Origin: Sphacelaria rigidula
Lineage: Eukaryota; Phaeophyceae; Sphacelariales
Length of the DNA stretch: 22,798 bases
NCBI GenBank assembly: GCA_964200075.2
Contig: CAXNAA020000308.1
Span: 1 to 22,798, forward strand
Direction of reading: 5' to 3'
Part shown: piece by piece, positions 9,576 through 20,846 of the stretch
Layout of the letters: every line of letters begins with the position of its first letter
Numbering within the stretch: position 1 is the first letter of the stretch
Position numbers and translations under genes: made by a program
The notes under the pieces: model-generated
Seen by the model: the letters and a program-made list of their open reading frames with translations, nothing else
The model's database searches: none
What the model was told of the DNA's origin: nothing

Positions 9576-9576
<1 letters not shown>

Positions 9577-9624
<48 letters not shown>
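9577..9624 (+). repeat. (AC)24 microsatellite
   Basis: An uninterrupted AC dinucleotide tract of 48 bp, followed after one extra C by a few more CA units. It generates the Thr-His and Cys-Val repeat peptides in overlapping frames, which are not genes. Confidence 0.98.
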
Positions 9625-9625
<1 letters not shown>

Positions 9626-10017
9626 ACACATACATCTTTCTCCATGTATCGGCCGTATTGTCGGACGAACTGTTCTGGCTCTTGTGTTTATATAACGAAT
9701 GGACAATCTGCGCGCATGCGCAGAGGTAGCTTTGTCACGACCATGTTCCTCTACCCTACATATACATTACGATGGTAATCCGTTCGGGACTTATTTGAGT
9801 CGATTGTCAGCTAGTTTGACGTTGTCATTTTTGTTCAAACTGCGTACACGAATATGTCTGTGACGCCGCAATCATGTCCTGTCCCCTGCTTAAATCTTCG
9901 CTTAAATTCGCGCACAGCTTACCCCCGTCCCCCCTCTTTTTTGCTGCCCCCGGGCATCATCATTCCATCGGTCTCTATCGCAGCCTGATCATCTGCTGCG
10001 TTTTGTTGGCATAGGAT

Positions 10018-11261
10018 ATGTCGGACCCAACGCCCGCACCACAGGCAGACCAAACGGTGAGTACTATATGTATGGCCTGTCGGTAGCGCTATGATAATGA
10101 GAACAGTTCAAGAACAGTTATCGGGAGATTCAAATCACTGCGATCCTCCGCCTGAACACAGAGATGAGACCAGGCTACGATTGAGATTCGTCTGGTGATT
10201 TGTACATCTTGAGTCGATCTTCTTTGCTTCATATGATGTCCCTCAGAAAGGGGTTGCTGCTTCCCCCCTCTCGAGATCAGGCTTTATACATGTCCCACTC
10301 TGGACCGAGAGAGTTTCTTGCATGTCATGTCTTTCGGTTATCTCCCTCCCTCCCTCCCTCATTTTTTTCGAGCGACATTGACGTTACACTAGCCCAATCG
10401 TCCGAAGTATTTTTTCTGTTGATCGACAAGCGTCCATCGACAGTCGAGTTGTGTCGTATGTACTGTTGTTGTAGTCAACCTCGACCATTCTCCGCTTATT
10501 GCTGCTGCCATCATATTTGTTTCGCCTCCAGTGTTTGATACTGTTGTTCAGTTCCCGCCCCCTCCAGTCCGCGTCCATGATCCCTCGGTGTATCTGTATT
10601 TGGCGGCATGTGTGTCCCGTTTTATTGATTTGCCAGACGAAAGAAACGAATACAACCCCTCTGCCCTGGATACTAGCATGAAAAATACAAGATTGTGGCA
10701 ACCACACTCTGCATCATCCTCGTTGACCCCGCGGTTGCATGGGCATGATTCCCAGTGAGTTCCCTGAGGTCCCTAGGGTCCCTTGTTCCTTACAGACGGA
10801 TGGAGCCCCGTTTCTTCGGATAGCTGAACATGCCGGGCGATTTTGTTGTCCGGCGAAATCATCTCCAAACGTTGACGGCTTTCCTGTTTTTGGAAGTAAT
10901 CGCATACTTGACGAGTCGACTACGAAGTACTCAAAAAGATGAATAGTTCCGCTAATGTGGTTCCCTTATTCCATTGGGGTTGGTTTGTGCTCCAATGTAG
11001 ATACAACAGTTGTCGAGATTCTCGTTTGATCTCTCGCCTGTCAACGAAACCAGAGACCTGAAGACCACTTGCTGTTTGAGTCTTCTTGCACCATCCGTAA
11101 TGTACCTTGCATTCGTTGTCTGTACTGACTGCGGTGAAACCCAGTATATAATTGTTTCAGGTTCATTCAAAGATTTGATTGTCCGGCGTGATTTTTTTCC
11201 CGGCACTCTGCTCTCCGTTTCAATCCATGATACATTTGCAACAAGTACTTCCTGTCGGTGA
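10018..11261 (+). CDS. Candidate spliced gene, exon limits unresolved
   Basis: Four pieces follow one another on the plus strand. (1) An ATG at 10018 opens a 39-nt piece (MSDPTPAPQADQT) that meets a near-consensus donor, ACG|GTGAGT, at 10057. (2) A frame open from 10423 to 10758 contains a protein-like stretch (VYLYLAACVSRFIDLPDERN). Possible acceptors end at 10443 and 10531, and a GTGAGT donor is at 10755. (3) After TTCCTTACAG (ending 10795) the frame from ACG at 10796 reads TDGAPFLRIAEHAGRFCC to a stop at 10942. (4) After CCAATGTAG the frame from 11001 runs to 11261 (CTDCGETQYIIVSGSF). The pieces lie in different frames. The obvious 41-nt intron between (2) and (3) does not keep phase, so either the boundaries are wrong or this is a decayed gene. 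No family is recognised. Confidence 0.25.
10342..10360 (+). repeat. (CCCT)n tract
   Basis: Four to five CCCT units followed by a T-run. It lies inside the presumed first intron of the candidate gene at 10018-11261 and could serve as a polypyrimidine tract. Confidence 0.9.
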
Positions 11262-13654
11262 CTGTCGTCCGTGACGGTGACTGTCGTCTGTCATATCTAT
11301 TCCCAACAGCACGGTGCAGCAAACGAGTACTGTACATAACCCCGACGACGGTGCATGATCACACCCCTTGGCCTCCTCCAGTCCCGATAGTACCCTGTTT
11401 ACCCTCCGAACGCTAGTGTGCACGCGGCATATGATTGTCCATTCATCGGTCTGATTTTGTGCGTGCTCATGCGCACCGCCGTAGCGGCCCGTTCATATAA
11501 GGCAAGGATACAATGAACTCGGGTTCATCATGAGAAAGGTTGAGTGTTCAGCCTCGGCGACTACCGCCAGACTGAATCCATTACAGTTGGCCTTTTGCAT
11601 CAGTAGGTTGGAGTGATCCTTACTTCAATTTTCTCGTGAGCGGGCCGCTTCCGTACATGACATTCAAAACTCGTTCGTAATGATTCCCTGGACTTGTTAT
11701 CGTTATGATATGGACGAACCGCTAGTGATGGACTGTGACCGTAGATCATTCAGGCGACGGTCCAACCCCAGAACGGGCATGCCAAGCAAACCCTCTCGAC
11801 TTGTGCGGTGAGACTGGAAAGTAACCAACCATGGACTATCATACATTCGTAGTAAGTAATTCTTTGTTAACCAGCGTGCCCAGCACATGAAATGTGCACG
11901 ACGCTGTTGAGTTATTGTCACCGCCTCCCCCTCGAAGAACATCGCAGATGTTGTATGTGCATGCTTAATGCTCCCCTCGGCGAGCGTGCGCCTAGAGTCG
12001 GCTGAGTTGCTGGCGACAGAGTCAGCGAACTCAAAATTTGCATTGGGTACGTGGTTTCTATGCAAGTTTTGCTGTCCTGCTTGTCTCCCAGTACCGTTCA
12101 GTCCCGTACAACGCACGCTTTGAACCCCAATACAATTTCCTTGCTATTTGGAGCTCTTGTACCGCAATAACCCCCATTATTTCGGGGCAGTGGCCATGGA
12201 TAGGTCACACGGGGAAAATGAGGAGCATTTATGTATCACATGACGAAACTGTCGCAACAGTTTGTCGCCAGCCGTTTTCCCCAAACCGATTCAAAACTAA
12301 AAATCGGCAGAACGGCGGGAGGGGGGGCAATGAGGCTCGCACAAGCTTCGCAACCAACAACCCCTCCCCTGAGTTGAACCCTGGTTTGTGTCACTACTCG
12401 GCATTTTCCCCGGGGGTACGGTAGGTGCCACGTATGTCGTCTGTATTTTTACCTATCGTATCGCAAGAGGATTAAGTTTTTGTTGAAGAGTCGAAGAGAA
12501 AAGTAACAAAAAAATATAAGGGGCCCTACCAACTTCGGGCGATGTCCTCCTCTCGGGAACTCTCGAGAGTGAGGAAAACCCCAAAAGTGGTTGACGGGAA
12601 TCCTTGTCTCTATTTTGTCAACTATTGCTAGTGTGTCCGATCGGCGAGCTCCTTCAACATCCAGGAATCGCTTGTGCGTGATCAGCTCAAAACCGACGAG
12701 TTCTTGTATTTTTGTTCTCTCTCGAGCTGGCGGCCATAGATGTTCGGCCGGTTTGCACCACTTTTTTGTCGCACCGTCTATAGTTCATCAAGAAACACAC
12801 CGCATCGCGCGACAAAGCTGCAATTGTCAACAAAGGGTGGTACAGTATAGTATGAGAGGATAGGGTGCGTACTTGCTTCGTTTCGTCATCATCCATGATA
12901 CAGTGCTCTCGGCATTCGATCGTAAAAATGTGTGGGGGCATGCAGGGTAGTCTGATCGCGGTTGCGGTCCACTTCATTTGTCAGCACCGCAGCACCAGCC
13001 GCCCCGGCAACGGCACTGACCGATCAAATGAGCCGCACCCGCGAGCGGGCTACCCCGCATGTCCCTCACGTTCTTCTTATGGAGACTTCCCGAATCACGG
13101 AGCACAGTTTTATCAGAGCTCCTTTTTTATTTTTGTTTCATATATATTTTTTGTATTGGATTTTCGGAACAAGACCAAGCAGATTCCCTCATCTATCGTG
13201 TCACACCCTTTGAATGTCAATTACCTGCTTGCTGTACAAACGCATCACGGTACGGACCACAAGTAAGCCACTGCCCAAAAGTACGATATGTACTCCTCAA
13301 CGTACTACACCGTACTGTGCAGGTAGTACAGTCCTGTACAGTTTGCACGTGCAGTCGAGGTCCCAGCAGTGTAGAGTGTGTGTGTCGCGGACGGCGTACG
13401 ACTGTACTGTTGTGGGACCCTCCGTTCTATGCATTGTTACTGTACATCACCTGGTGTCGCCATATCCATCGTATCAGAGGGATATTCCCCCTTGAAAAGA
13501 GGGCACATCCCTCCCCCGCTTAGGCCCCACATGAGGGTTTGCCTCGGCTAGTGGGGGTGGTTACGGCCTCAAATTGGTTTAGCCCCTTAAAATATTCGCA
13601 TTTTACCTTGGAATGAGGGAGGAAAGTGCGTTTGTTGCCTGAATACGTCATTGA
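11262..13654. other. No convincing gene
   Basis: Overlapping short frames on both strands (up to 154 codons at 13059-13523, which is Cys/aromatic-rich and unremarkable). A 12-bp palindrome, ACTCTCGAGAGT, is at 12559-12570. A TATAAGG box-like motif is at about 11496, with no credible start codon at a suitable distance. GTAC/AGTAC-rich words occur at 13300-13345. Confidence 0.4.
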
Positions 13655-13693
13655 GTATGACGGGGGGGTGGGGCGTATGACGGGGGAAGGAGA
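13655..13693 (+). repeat. 20-bp imperfect direct repeat
   Basis: GTATGACGGGGG occurs at 13655 and again at 13675, a period of 20, in a G-rich stretch. Confidence 0.6.
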
Positions 13694-13762
13694 CTGAAGG
13701 CGTTTATCGCATTAGACGGAGTTCTTGTACCCCCCCACCACATAACGAGTAGAGCGCGAGAG

Positions 13763-14098
13763 TTGGGTGCGCTTGCGTGTATTTCCACTTTTCCGGAGGA
13801 TAAGATTGTCCATGCTGAACCCAGTGATGCTCATTCTGGTCGCCGTACACTCTCCTGCAGACAGCACATGAGTTCTGCAGTCAGTGGCAGTCCGATGAAC
13901 TCAAGTTGTGTTGAGCTTGCGGATACGCACCAGCTGGTCCAGCCTAGGAACGGATTCAAGTTTTCAAAGCAACATCTCATCGACATAGACGACTTGGACC
14001 GTGATCCGCATATCGTATTAATCTTCAATCCAAGGGGAAAACGCCCACCTGCTCTCTATTCTGGGATTTTTTTTTCCAATTATGGAACGCCATGTTGA
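13763..14098 (+). CDS. Open frame, possible exon
   Basis: A plus frame of 111 codons begins at a TTG; the first ATG in frame is at about 13868, which would leave some 76 residues. The second half is hydrophilic and protein-like (NGFKFSKQHLIDIDDLDRD, then PHIVLIFNPRGKRPPAL). The minus strand is open over part of the same DNA but looks poorer. Nothing in it is a known motif, and no good splice site or start context supports it, so this is only a marker for a possible exon. Confidence 0.18.
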   Translation: MGALACISTFPEDKIVHAEPSDAHSGRRTLSCRQHMSSAVSGSPMNSSCVELADTHQLVQPRNGFKFSKQHLIDIDDLDRDPHIVLIFNPRGKRPPALYSGIFFSNYGTPC

Positions 14099-14118
14099 GT
14101 AATTCCTGTACCAACGTG

Positions 14119-14132
14119 TATATATATATATA
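14119..14132 (+). repeat. (TA)7 tract
   Basis: Short TA dinucleotide run following GTG, too short to be remarkable. Confidence 0.9.
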
Positions 14133-14854
14133 GGTCCATTTTCAACTCTATATGAAACCCTAAACGATGCGTGCAGCAGATACCAGATACTGGTGTGGGC
14201 ATTCCGTGGAGCACGGTGAAACGATCGATACCCTCTCCACCTAGTTCACTATCTGTCTCGAGATATGGCGCACATAAGATTCCACACAAGAATCAATACA
14301 TTACGAGCAGAGGCACTAAATACACTAAATCTGGATTTCGCGTCTCAGCTTTTGAGAGGTATGCCTTGAAATTTGGGATGGAAAAAACAGAAAAAGCTCC
14401 AGCTTGTTAGTTTTATATATTTGCGTCCCGTCGTCTCAAATTAAGAGCAGGAGTTCCATCACTGATCTTCCTCATTTTTTCATTTTTTTTCGTATTTTAG
14501 AGGCTTCTAATAGAAAAATTGACGTCGTTCTTGGCCCTTATCACAGTTTTAGCTCAATTTTTAGAATCGAATTGAAACTTGGCATGGAGGATCGATCGCA
14601 AAGACATGCTGTAAATAAAAAAATGTGTACCTCCATGTTTTTTTTGAAGAGTTGAGGAAGTTGTCGTGAGAAAATTGTCTACCACACTAGATCGTCATTA
14701 GCTCATGAAGAAATATAAAAATCAACGTGTCCCATTCTTTCGATTCATCATGCCGTCCCTGTCCAGGTCCCGCTCAAAAGTTCAAAACAAGAGTGTACCA
14801 AAAGTGGGCCGATAAGCTGCCTGGGAAATACTATCTCGAATTTCGATTGGCCCG

Positions 14855-15135
14855 GTTTCTAGTTCCCCCCCCCTCACCTCAACTTTGAGAGTTGGACTTT
14901 CAAATTTGGTACAGAGAATGAAAAGGGCATAATAAAAGAATCGGAGGATGATGAGTTTTTTTTCCCATGAGTTAACGGCATCCACTGAAACATGGATACT
15001 GATTATTGCCTTTACCTCGTGGGGAACAGAAGTCACCGTCCCGATTCTTCTATTATGCCCTACTTATTCTCTGTGCCAAATTGGACAGTGATAGTCCAAC
15101 TCTCAATGGAGGTGGGGCCTACAAACTACAAATTT
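14855..15135. repeat. Long imperfect inverted repeat (hairpin or MITE-like)
   Basis: The left arm (about 14855-14980) and right arm (about 15007-15131) are reverse complements with scattered mismatches and small indels, around a spacer of about 26 bp. Matching blocks, left versus reverse complement of right: GAGAGTTGGACT in both; GGTACAGAGAATGA versus GGCACAGAGAATAA; AGGGCATAATAAAAGAATCG versus AGGGCATAATAGAAGAATCG; and CCCATGAGTTAACGGCA versus CCCACGAGGTAAAGGCA next to the centre. The arms are about 125 bp. A transcript across it would fold into one long hairpin. It carries no convincing ORF. A non-autonomous palindromic element or an inverted duplication are the main readings. Confidence 0.85.
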
Positions 15136-15267
15136 GCGTCTAGGTCGGACCAGCTCGTGGTACACTGTGGTTTGCTGTATACCGTGTGGCATGCTTAGCC
15201 GTGCACGGATCTTGAAACGTATATGTTCACGACGACGTACTAGGTTGCTGTACCACACGCGGGTACG

Positions 15268-15823
15268 ATGAGCCCCAGCAATTCGTGTAACACGTTGGAC
15301 TCGGGCCACAAAATAGCTCATGTGACTCGATTCATACTGCTTTTAATTCCGTATTGCTTCATGACTCCTTCTAACCATCATCCCCCTTGGGGACAACATC
15401 ACCGCGTCCTCTCCCCCATCAATTTCAGCGGGCGGGAGGTGTTTACCCATCGTGCTTGCCATTTGCGGTCCGACAGCAATGAAACTGAACACGTGACCTG
15501 TACCGATAGGATGCCCACAACGTGCTCTAACTCTTGATTTTTTCCACTTTCCTTGATGGGACTGTAGATCTACAGAATATGTTGTTCAGTACCCTTATCG
15601 AGTATTTACTGGATTTCAAACGGCCATCAGCACCTTTTATTCAAGTACCAATGACCATGTCCCTCAACAAGCACGAGGCATTGTCACCCCACCGTGCTGC
15701 TCCGTGAGTCCTCTCGCCACTACCGTATTCCCCGGGAATACCATCAACGCATCTCCCCTAACTTTCTCTGCGGAAACGGGGTGTCATGTAACGTTGGGGC
15801 CATTTACGGCCGGTCAACTGTGA
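15268..15823 (+). CDS. Possible two-exon gene of about 169 residues
   Basis: Exon A would run from an ATG at 15268 to 15521 and exon B from 15568 to a TGA at 15823. The proposed 46-nt intron (15522-15567) starts GTGCTCTAAC, contains a CTAAC branch-like word and a long T/C tract, and ends GACTGTAG. The join keeps frame (two bases of a codon before, one after). Exon B is an open frame with no start codon of its own near its beginning. Its translation is rich in Ser, Thr, Pro and aromatics (EYVVQYPYRVFTGFQT, then PGNTINASPLTFSAETG), as in an extracellular or beta-rich segment. The GTGCTC donor is weak. A different frame over 15531-15707 is also open and protein-like, so this model is tentative. 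No family is recognised. Confidence 0.2.
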
Positions 15824-17800
15824 CCATGTAACCGGTACCAAGAATAGCATATAACCTACCCTACGTAGCGACTCCCCCCGTTTTTCTTCACGGGACTTCG
15901 AATACGCCAATGAAGATATTGAGTCATATCCTCACTACACGATTTCATAATCCACCATTAGGACCCCGTCAAGTACGATTGACGGTGTACATAACAACGT
16001 GAGTGGTCAGTAGATGCAGACACCCGGGAAAGATACTTGTTCATAATCTCAGTATAGGGATCGTCTGTCGATGATGAATGACTGTGCTGATCACTCAAGC
16101 ATACTTCCTGATTTTGGACCATCCACCCCCTCCTCCCCGACGATAAGACCATATCCCGTCCACAAACATCGTCACTCGGGGAGTGTTATTTGGCGTATAA
16201 TATCCGTTTGCGGGCGGATGACACCATGCTTCCAAACCCATGGAAGGTACGAAAACATAGACACCCTAGATAGTCCTAGAACGGTCAAGGGAACCACCGT
16301 TCACTTGCGGGAAGCCAAAACGATGGATATGATCTCCGGCGACGGCTGTTCCCCCCCCCCTAGAAAAACTATAGGGCCAACCACATGAGACGTCACAAAT
16401 ACTCGGAATATATTTTCTTGAGAGTCGTACGTGCCATGCACGATATCGAGGACTCTTGATGAGGTCTCGGACGTACTTATGAACAGCCAAAACAAAGTGA
16501 AGCAACATTAGCCTGCATGGTCTTCCATTCAAATGACTGGGTCAGGACCCGTCGGTCCACGTGCTGAAACTGAAACTCCTTTCAGTGTTTGCCAAGCCGG
16601 ACTTCACTCAGTTCGACCGCAAGTTTCTCCTGCAGCTACTCATACGGTAGTAGCACAGATGCGATTTTCGGGCTGCACTTTTTCATAGCTCGCCTTGAAT
16701 ACGCCGAACTGGTATTATCGACTGCACATCAGCAATTTTCCAGTCAAAGCAGGGATATCGCAAAAATGCTTCTCGCATTCCGTGTCTGCGCCAGATTACC
16801 AGTAAAATGCCCCCCCCCCCCTCGATTTCATCCAAAATTGGGCTCGTGAGATTTTGACCTTGAACGCGGAAATGGCTTCTGATGCAGAAACAAGGAAATT
16901 CGTCGGGTTTGACTGTGTGCGCCACAACCTCCTGCATTGATTGATGATGATTGGTGATTTTTGCACTTTAACTGACCCCCCAGGGGTCCAGCCGTGCATT
17001 ACACTTGAATAACGGAATTTGACCCAAGAGGCGAAAGTAGGCTGTGCCAGATGGACATTGTATGGGTACATAGTATATACTGAATGTAGTAGGTGGCAAG
17101 GCCTCTCGGAGGCTGTGGATGGAAACCCATGACTTGGATGCAAACTAGCGATAATCTCCGCCCCAATTTTTTTGTAATATTATACACTGCTGTAGTTTGA
17201 TCGCAACGTGTGCTAGTAAATGGCGATGAAAGAAATGGACGGTCGTCCTGACGACGCTGGTGCTATCGAATGGCTTGCAATCACTGGAGTCAAACTCGTC
17301 GCTTGTGTCATCATGTACACCATGACTCGAGCCGTACTCGTCTTGGTATTTCCAAAATGAAGCCTGTCCTGTACAGAGGGCTTGGCACCTCTTCAGTGTA
17401 TCAAACTCTAAGCAGACACGAGTAGGTTTTTTCGGATATGCACTGATCTTTTGGAGGTACCTTCTCTTTCACTTGTATCTGATCGGGATGCGGCTTGAAC
17501 ATACAGCGTGGAGTGAAAGAATTTGGGCCGATCTTGGGTCCTATATTTGGGGAAAGTGGACACCGACACCCTGTCTCTGCAAGACGTGAACCCTTGGATG
17601 AGCAAATCAGTATCGATCTCAAGTATACGCGGATATCGACCATGCTCACACAAAATGGGCACAACATCTTGACATCGAGATAGACTTTTGTACTGAAATG
17701 TGAAATTCAACCAGTCAGAGGCCCTTCAGTGAAGACTCGGCGGAATCTAGCGCCAATGAAGTGCGACCTTCGTAGTGTCCTCTGTCGTGAAAAATGCTTG
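15824..17800. other. No convincing gene; poly-C runs
   Basis: Contains C10 at 16351-16360 and C12 at 16810-16821. The longest frames are a plus frame at 16071-16388 (105 codons, from an ATG) and a minus frame at 16796-17143 (115 codons); neither has a motif or supporting splice signals. A 100-codon minus frame at 17408-17710 overlaps a plus frame at 17495-17683 equally well. Confidence 0.4.
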
Positions 17801-17803
17801 TGA

Positions 17804-18229
17804 TTGGCTCGCACACTCGAGTCACACCTGCAGTCCACGCCGGGACGGATAGAACAGTCGCAGAGAAACGTAGCTGCAAGCAGACAAGCAGACAGCGAGT
17901 GGTACATTGCCGCCACAGTGGGTCATTGCGATGCTCTTGGGTCGGTATATCCCCATCTTGCTAAAGCTGGTTGTGCCTCTCCGTGACCGCGAGAGCTGGC
18001 GCGGATGCCAGCGGAAGCGGCCGCCATGCTGACGGGTGCAAGCAGTACCCTGGCGGTACGGTTTATCCGCACTATGCCGTGCGTTGCTCCTTTCATCGGA
18101 GCACGGGGTCTGGCCCAGCCGGTCAAGCGGTGTATACCGGCGCTGGTTGCATGTCTTTACCCAGCCATGCCTGATATTGCGCAAATAATGGGTGTCAAGT
18201 GTGTAGACCGCACTGCGCCCCGACTGTGA
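17804..18229 (+). other. GC-rich island, possible decayed coding sequence
   Basis: The stretch around 17980-18130 is noticeably richer in GC than its surroundings. One plus frame is open from about 17804 to 18229 except for a single TGA at about 17986. A second plus frame (17971-18174) is glycine-rich and has G/C-biased third positions. A 151-codon minus frame covers the same DNA. This is compatible with an old, disrupted gene fragment, but the frame cannot be chosen by eye and nothing is recognised. Confidence 0.2.
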
Positions 18230-19699
18230 TACTAGATTATACAGGAAGACGAACACAACAGTGCAGCAGCACCTCAAGCGATCTCAGCGCAGACCAAACC
18301 GTCTTCGCAAGGTCTAACACGACACACCACAGAACAGTGATCGCTACAGCACATCTTAGAGCGGACGTGAACGTGTTTGTGCTGCAGTACAGTGAAACAG
18401 GATATGTTCCATGTATCTCAGTTCTTCTGCTGATTTAAACGGGTCCTCAGTCTTTGTCGGGTTCCGGTCTTGAACGCTCGGCCACAATCGCGTTTCGCAC
18501 AAATAATTTAATTCACTACAGAATCATTCCCATGTACGGGTCCTGTGCCACAAAATGTGCTACTACGGAGTATTACTGAACTACATTCTACAACAAACCT
18601 GTGACTGACATTGCAGTACATCTGTACACAGTCACAACGGGAGAATAGAAGCTGCTGCTCGTATGGTTGTGCCCCCCTCGTGGCAGTATATGGTTGTGCC
18701 AATCTTTCAACGCGGGTATCTCGGCAACCAAGCAAGGGATTGGACTACAATTTGTAACGTGTGCTTCCCACACACCCAAACTAGCGACGTATGTACAGTA
18801 AGATATATCCTTCACGCGTCCCACAAACGCTGAACGCTACCGAAATTGACCAAAATGCACGAAGGAGGCCCGTTCTCCCCCGTTTGTTTTGTTGATTCGA
18901 ATCCTCTACGGCGATTTGAACGAAGGTCATACATATTTCACTAGCTTCTGTGTGTACGGGGCGCTGTAGAGGGTCACAGGCCGGGTGGCTTCCTGTGCCG
19001 ACATAACCGCGATGAAAGCACTGCAGTCGTCGTATACTATAACCAAATTAATTGAGGACGAAGCCTTTGCCCTATTTTAATCAGCTAAACAGCTCGGGAC
19101 AGCTGATGACGTGCCAATGTTTCCTCCGCGGTATTCGTTTTGTTAGCCTTGCGGCGCATATTTGGTTGTTGACGTCGTCATTCACCCACATGACACTGTA
19201 TGGAAGTTCATTTTGTTGTGGAAGATTATAGCTCTCTTGTAGAGCTGGCGGGTGAGAATGGATAATCCATTCTCCAGTCACACGGCAGTATGTACGTGCT
19301 TCGCATGAGGAAATTTAGAAACGTGTCGTTCATGGGTCGAAATTGTTGTACACAGCTGTGGAAAAATTTTGGTCTTGATTTTGTCAACCGGTGAAGTGCG
19401 GCTCTGCGATATATTTTAAAACAAAGCGATGTAGAATGAGACAATATATTAATTTTGGTATAGTTTTACCTCAGTTTGGTTGCTGTTCGGGATTTGTTGG
19501 GGGTGGATTATTTGTTTGTTGGAAAAAGGGAACGCAATGTAGACTTTAACGGAGTCGCCTTCAGAAGCAAAAACCAACGTTTTCCCTCACTTAGCTCTTC
19601 ACCCGGAGAACTTTTTTTTTAATTGTGGAACAGATCAAGTCAATCGACAGCACTTCGTTTTTGCGTCGGCTCTTTGTGGCACACTGATAATGTGCTCAT
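18230..19699. other. No convincing gene
   Basis: Short frames only. A local hairpin, GTGACTG (18600) to CAGTCAC (about 18634), encloses a GTACATCTGTAC mini-palindrome. TATGGTTGTGCC occurs twice, 29 bp apart (about 18662 and 18691). The perfect palindrome GATTCGAATC is at about 18894; it resembles a tRNA T-arm, but no cloverleaf can be built around it. Confidence 0.4.
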
Positions 19700-20143
19700 A
19701 TGGCGCTCCAGGTTGCCCCCGTCATATGTTTCAACATGAGACATCTTTTAGCTTGCCCCAATATTATGGAGATTTCGGGAACACTCGTTGTCGTAATCTT
19801 GATGGTGCACGTTAACCCGTAGACAAGGTCTGGTTACCCCGGATCTTGTTCGATCGCGGGTCTAGATATAAGAGCTACTGTGATCTGGCCCAAAACAGTG
19901 AAATTTTCGCCAGTGTTTTTTGCCCTGGTACATGATAAAAACGTCACACGAGAGTGCAGTGGCGTGCATGGACACAAATTGACACTGCAGCAACCACAAG
20001 GTCAACCCTTTTACCGCCCTAACGCCTTCTTGAATAAAAAAAATGCTCCAGTTTTGGAGAGGTGGATCGTCCTATTTGCTTTTGGTAGTAGGACAACATT
20101 TGTGGAGAGAAAACCGTTGCTCCGCGTACGCCTAGAGTCTTAG
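19700..20143 (+). CDS. Open frame interrupted by one TAG; possible exon or relic
   Basis: From an ATG at 19700 the frame reads about 40 residues with a hydrophobic stretch (SGTLVVVILMVHV), hits a TAG at 19821-19823, then continues in the same frame for 106 codons to a TAG at 20143. The second part is the more protein-like (ATVIWPKTVKFSPVFFALV, then QQPQGQPFYRPNAFLNKKNA and LERWIVLFAF), with ordinary Lys, Arg and aromatic content. The interrupting TAG follows GTTAACCCG, so CCCGTAG could be a splice acceptor with the real exon beginning at 19824. No family is recognised with confidence. Confidence 0.22.
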
Positions 20144-20846
20144 CACGTCGCCATCTGATGCCCCAACCCGGTATAGGTGACGGCGGTAGTAGTACAGGTG
20201 GCCATACTCCCTCACGGTGAAGATTTCGGCACAGCCACAACGGTTCATCAAAGATGCACTTTCGTTCCTGACTCATGGTCGGCGGCTGTTGCATCTCTAG
20301 TTGCTGAGGCTATCCGTATTGTGCCTGCGCTGACCGGTTCGTAGTCATTCAGCACCCATCTATGCGTACAAGGGTCCTTCTGAAAACTCGCGGAACTGTC
20401 GGTGCATGAAACGCCGGGATGGTGATCATTGAGGGTCGCGAGCTATATACGGTAGCACCCAAGCATGATTGTTGCAAGATGCAGTCGATCTCTTCGCGAT
20501 TTGAATAATGAACCTTCGAACCTGAGGGCGTTCAGGCACAGGCGAATCTAGATGGTGGTTTGACATTCGCTCTTAGATGACTGCCTTGAAAGGGGTGGAC
20601 TAAGATACGAACATGTTTAATTAGGCGACGGGTGTGCGGTCTTGAATATTTTTGTTCCGTGTTCCGAAATGTGGGGACATTCGACACTCTGTCTCGCCTC
20701 GAAACAGGAAACTAGACCATTTGTTTTGAATATTTCGAGAGCTCGAGTTTTGGTTAAGTTTCGTGTAGAAATGACTCGTTGCATCAAATTGCCATTATTA
20801 TGCGCACTCCTAACCAGTTCATGAATGCCAAAACAATGTGACAACG

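Noticed and set aside
9460-9778. Frames giving poly(Thr-His) or poly(Cys-Val)
   Set aside because: Produced by the AC microsatellite in different registers.
17822-18277. 151-codon minus frame
   Set aside because: Cys/Arg/Ser-rich, no motif; overlaps a GC-rich stretch where all frames are unusually open.
18885-18930. tRNA-like T-arm GATTCGAATC
   Set aside because: No matching acceptor, D-arm or anticodon stem at the right distances on either strand.
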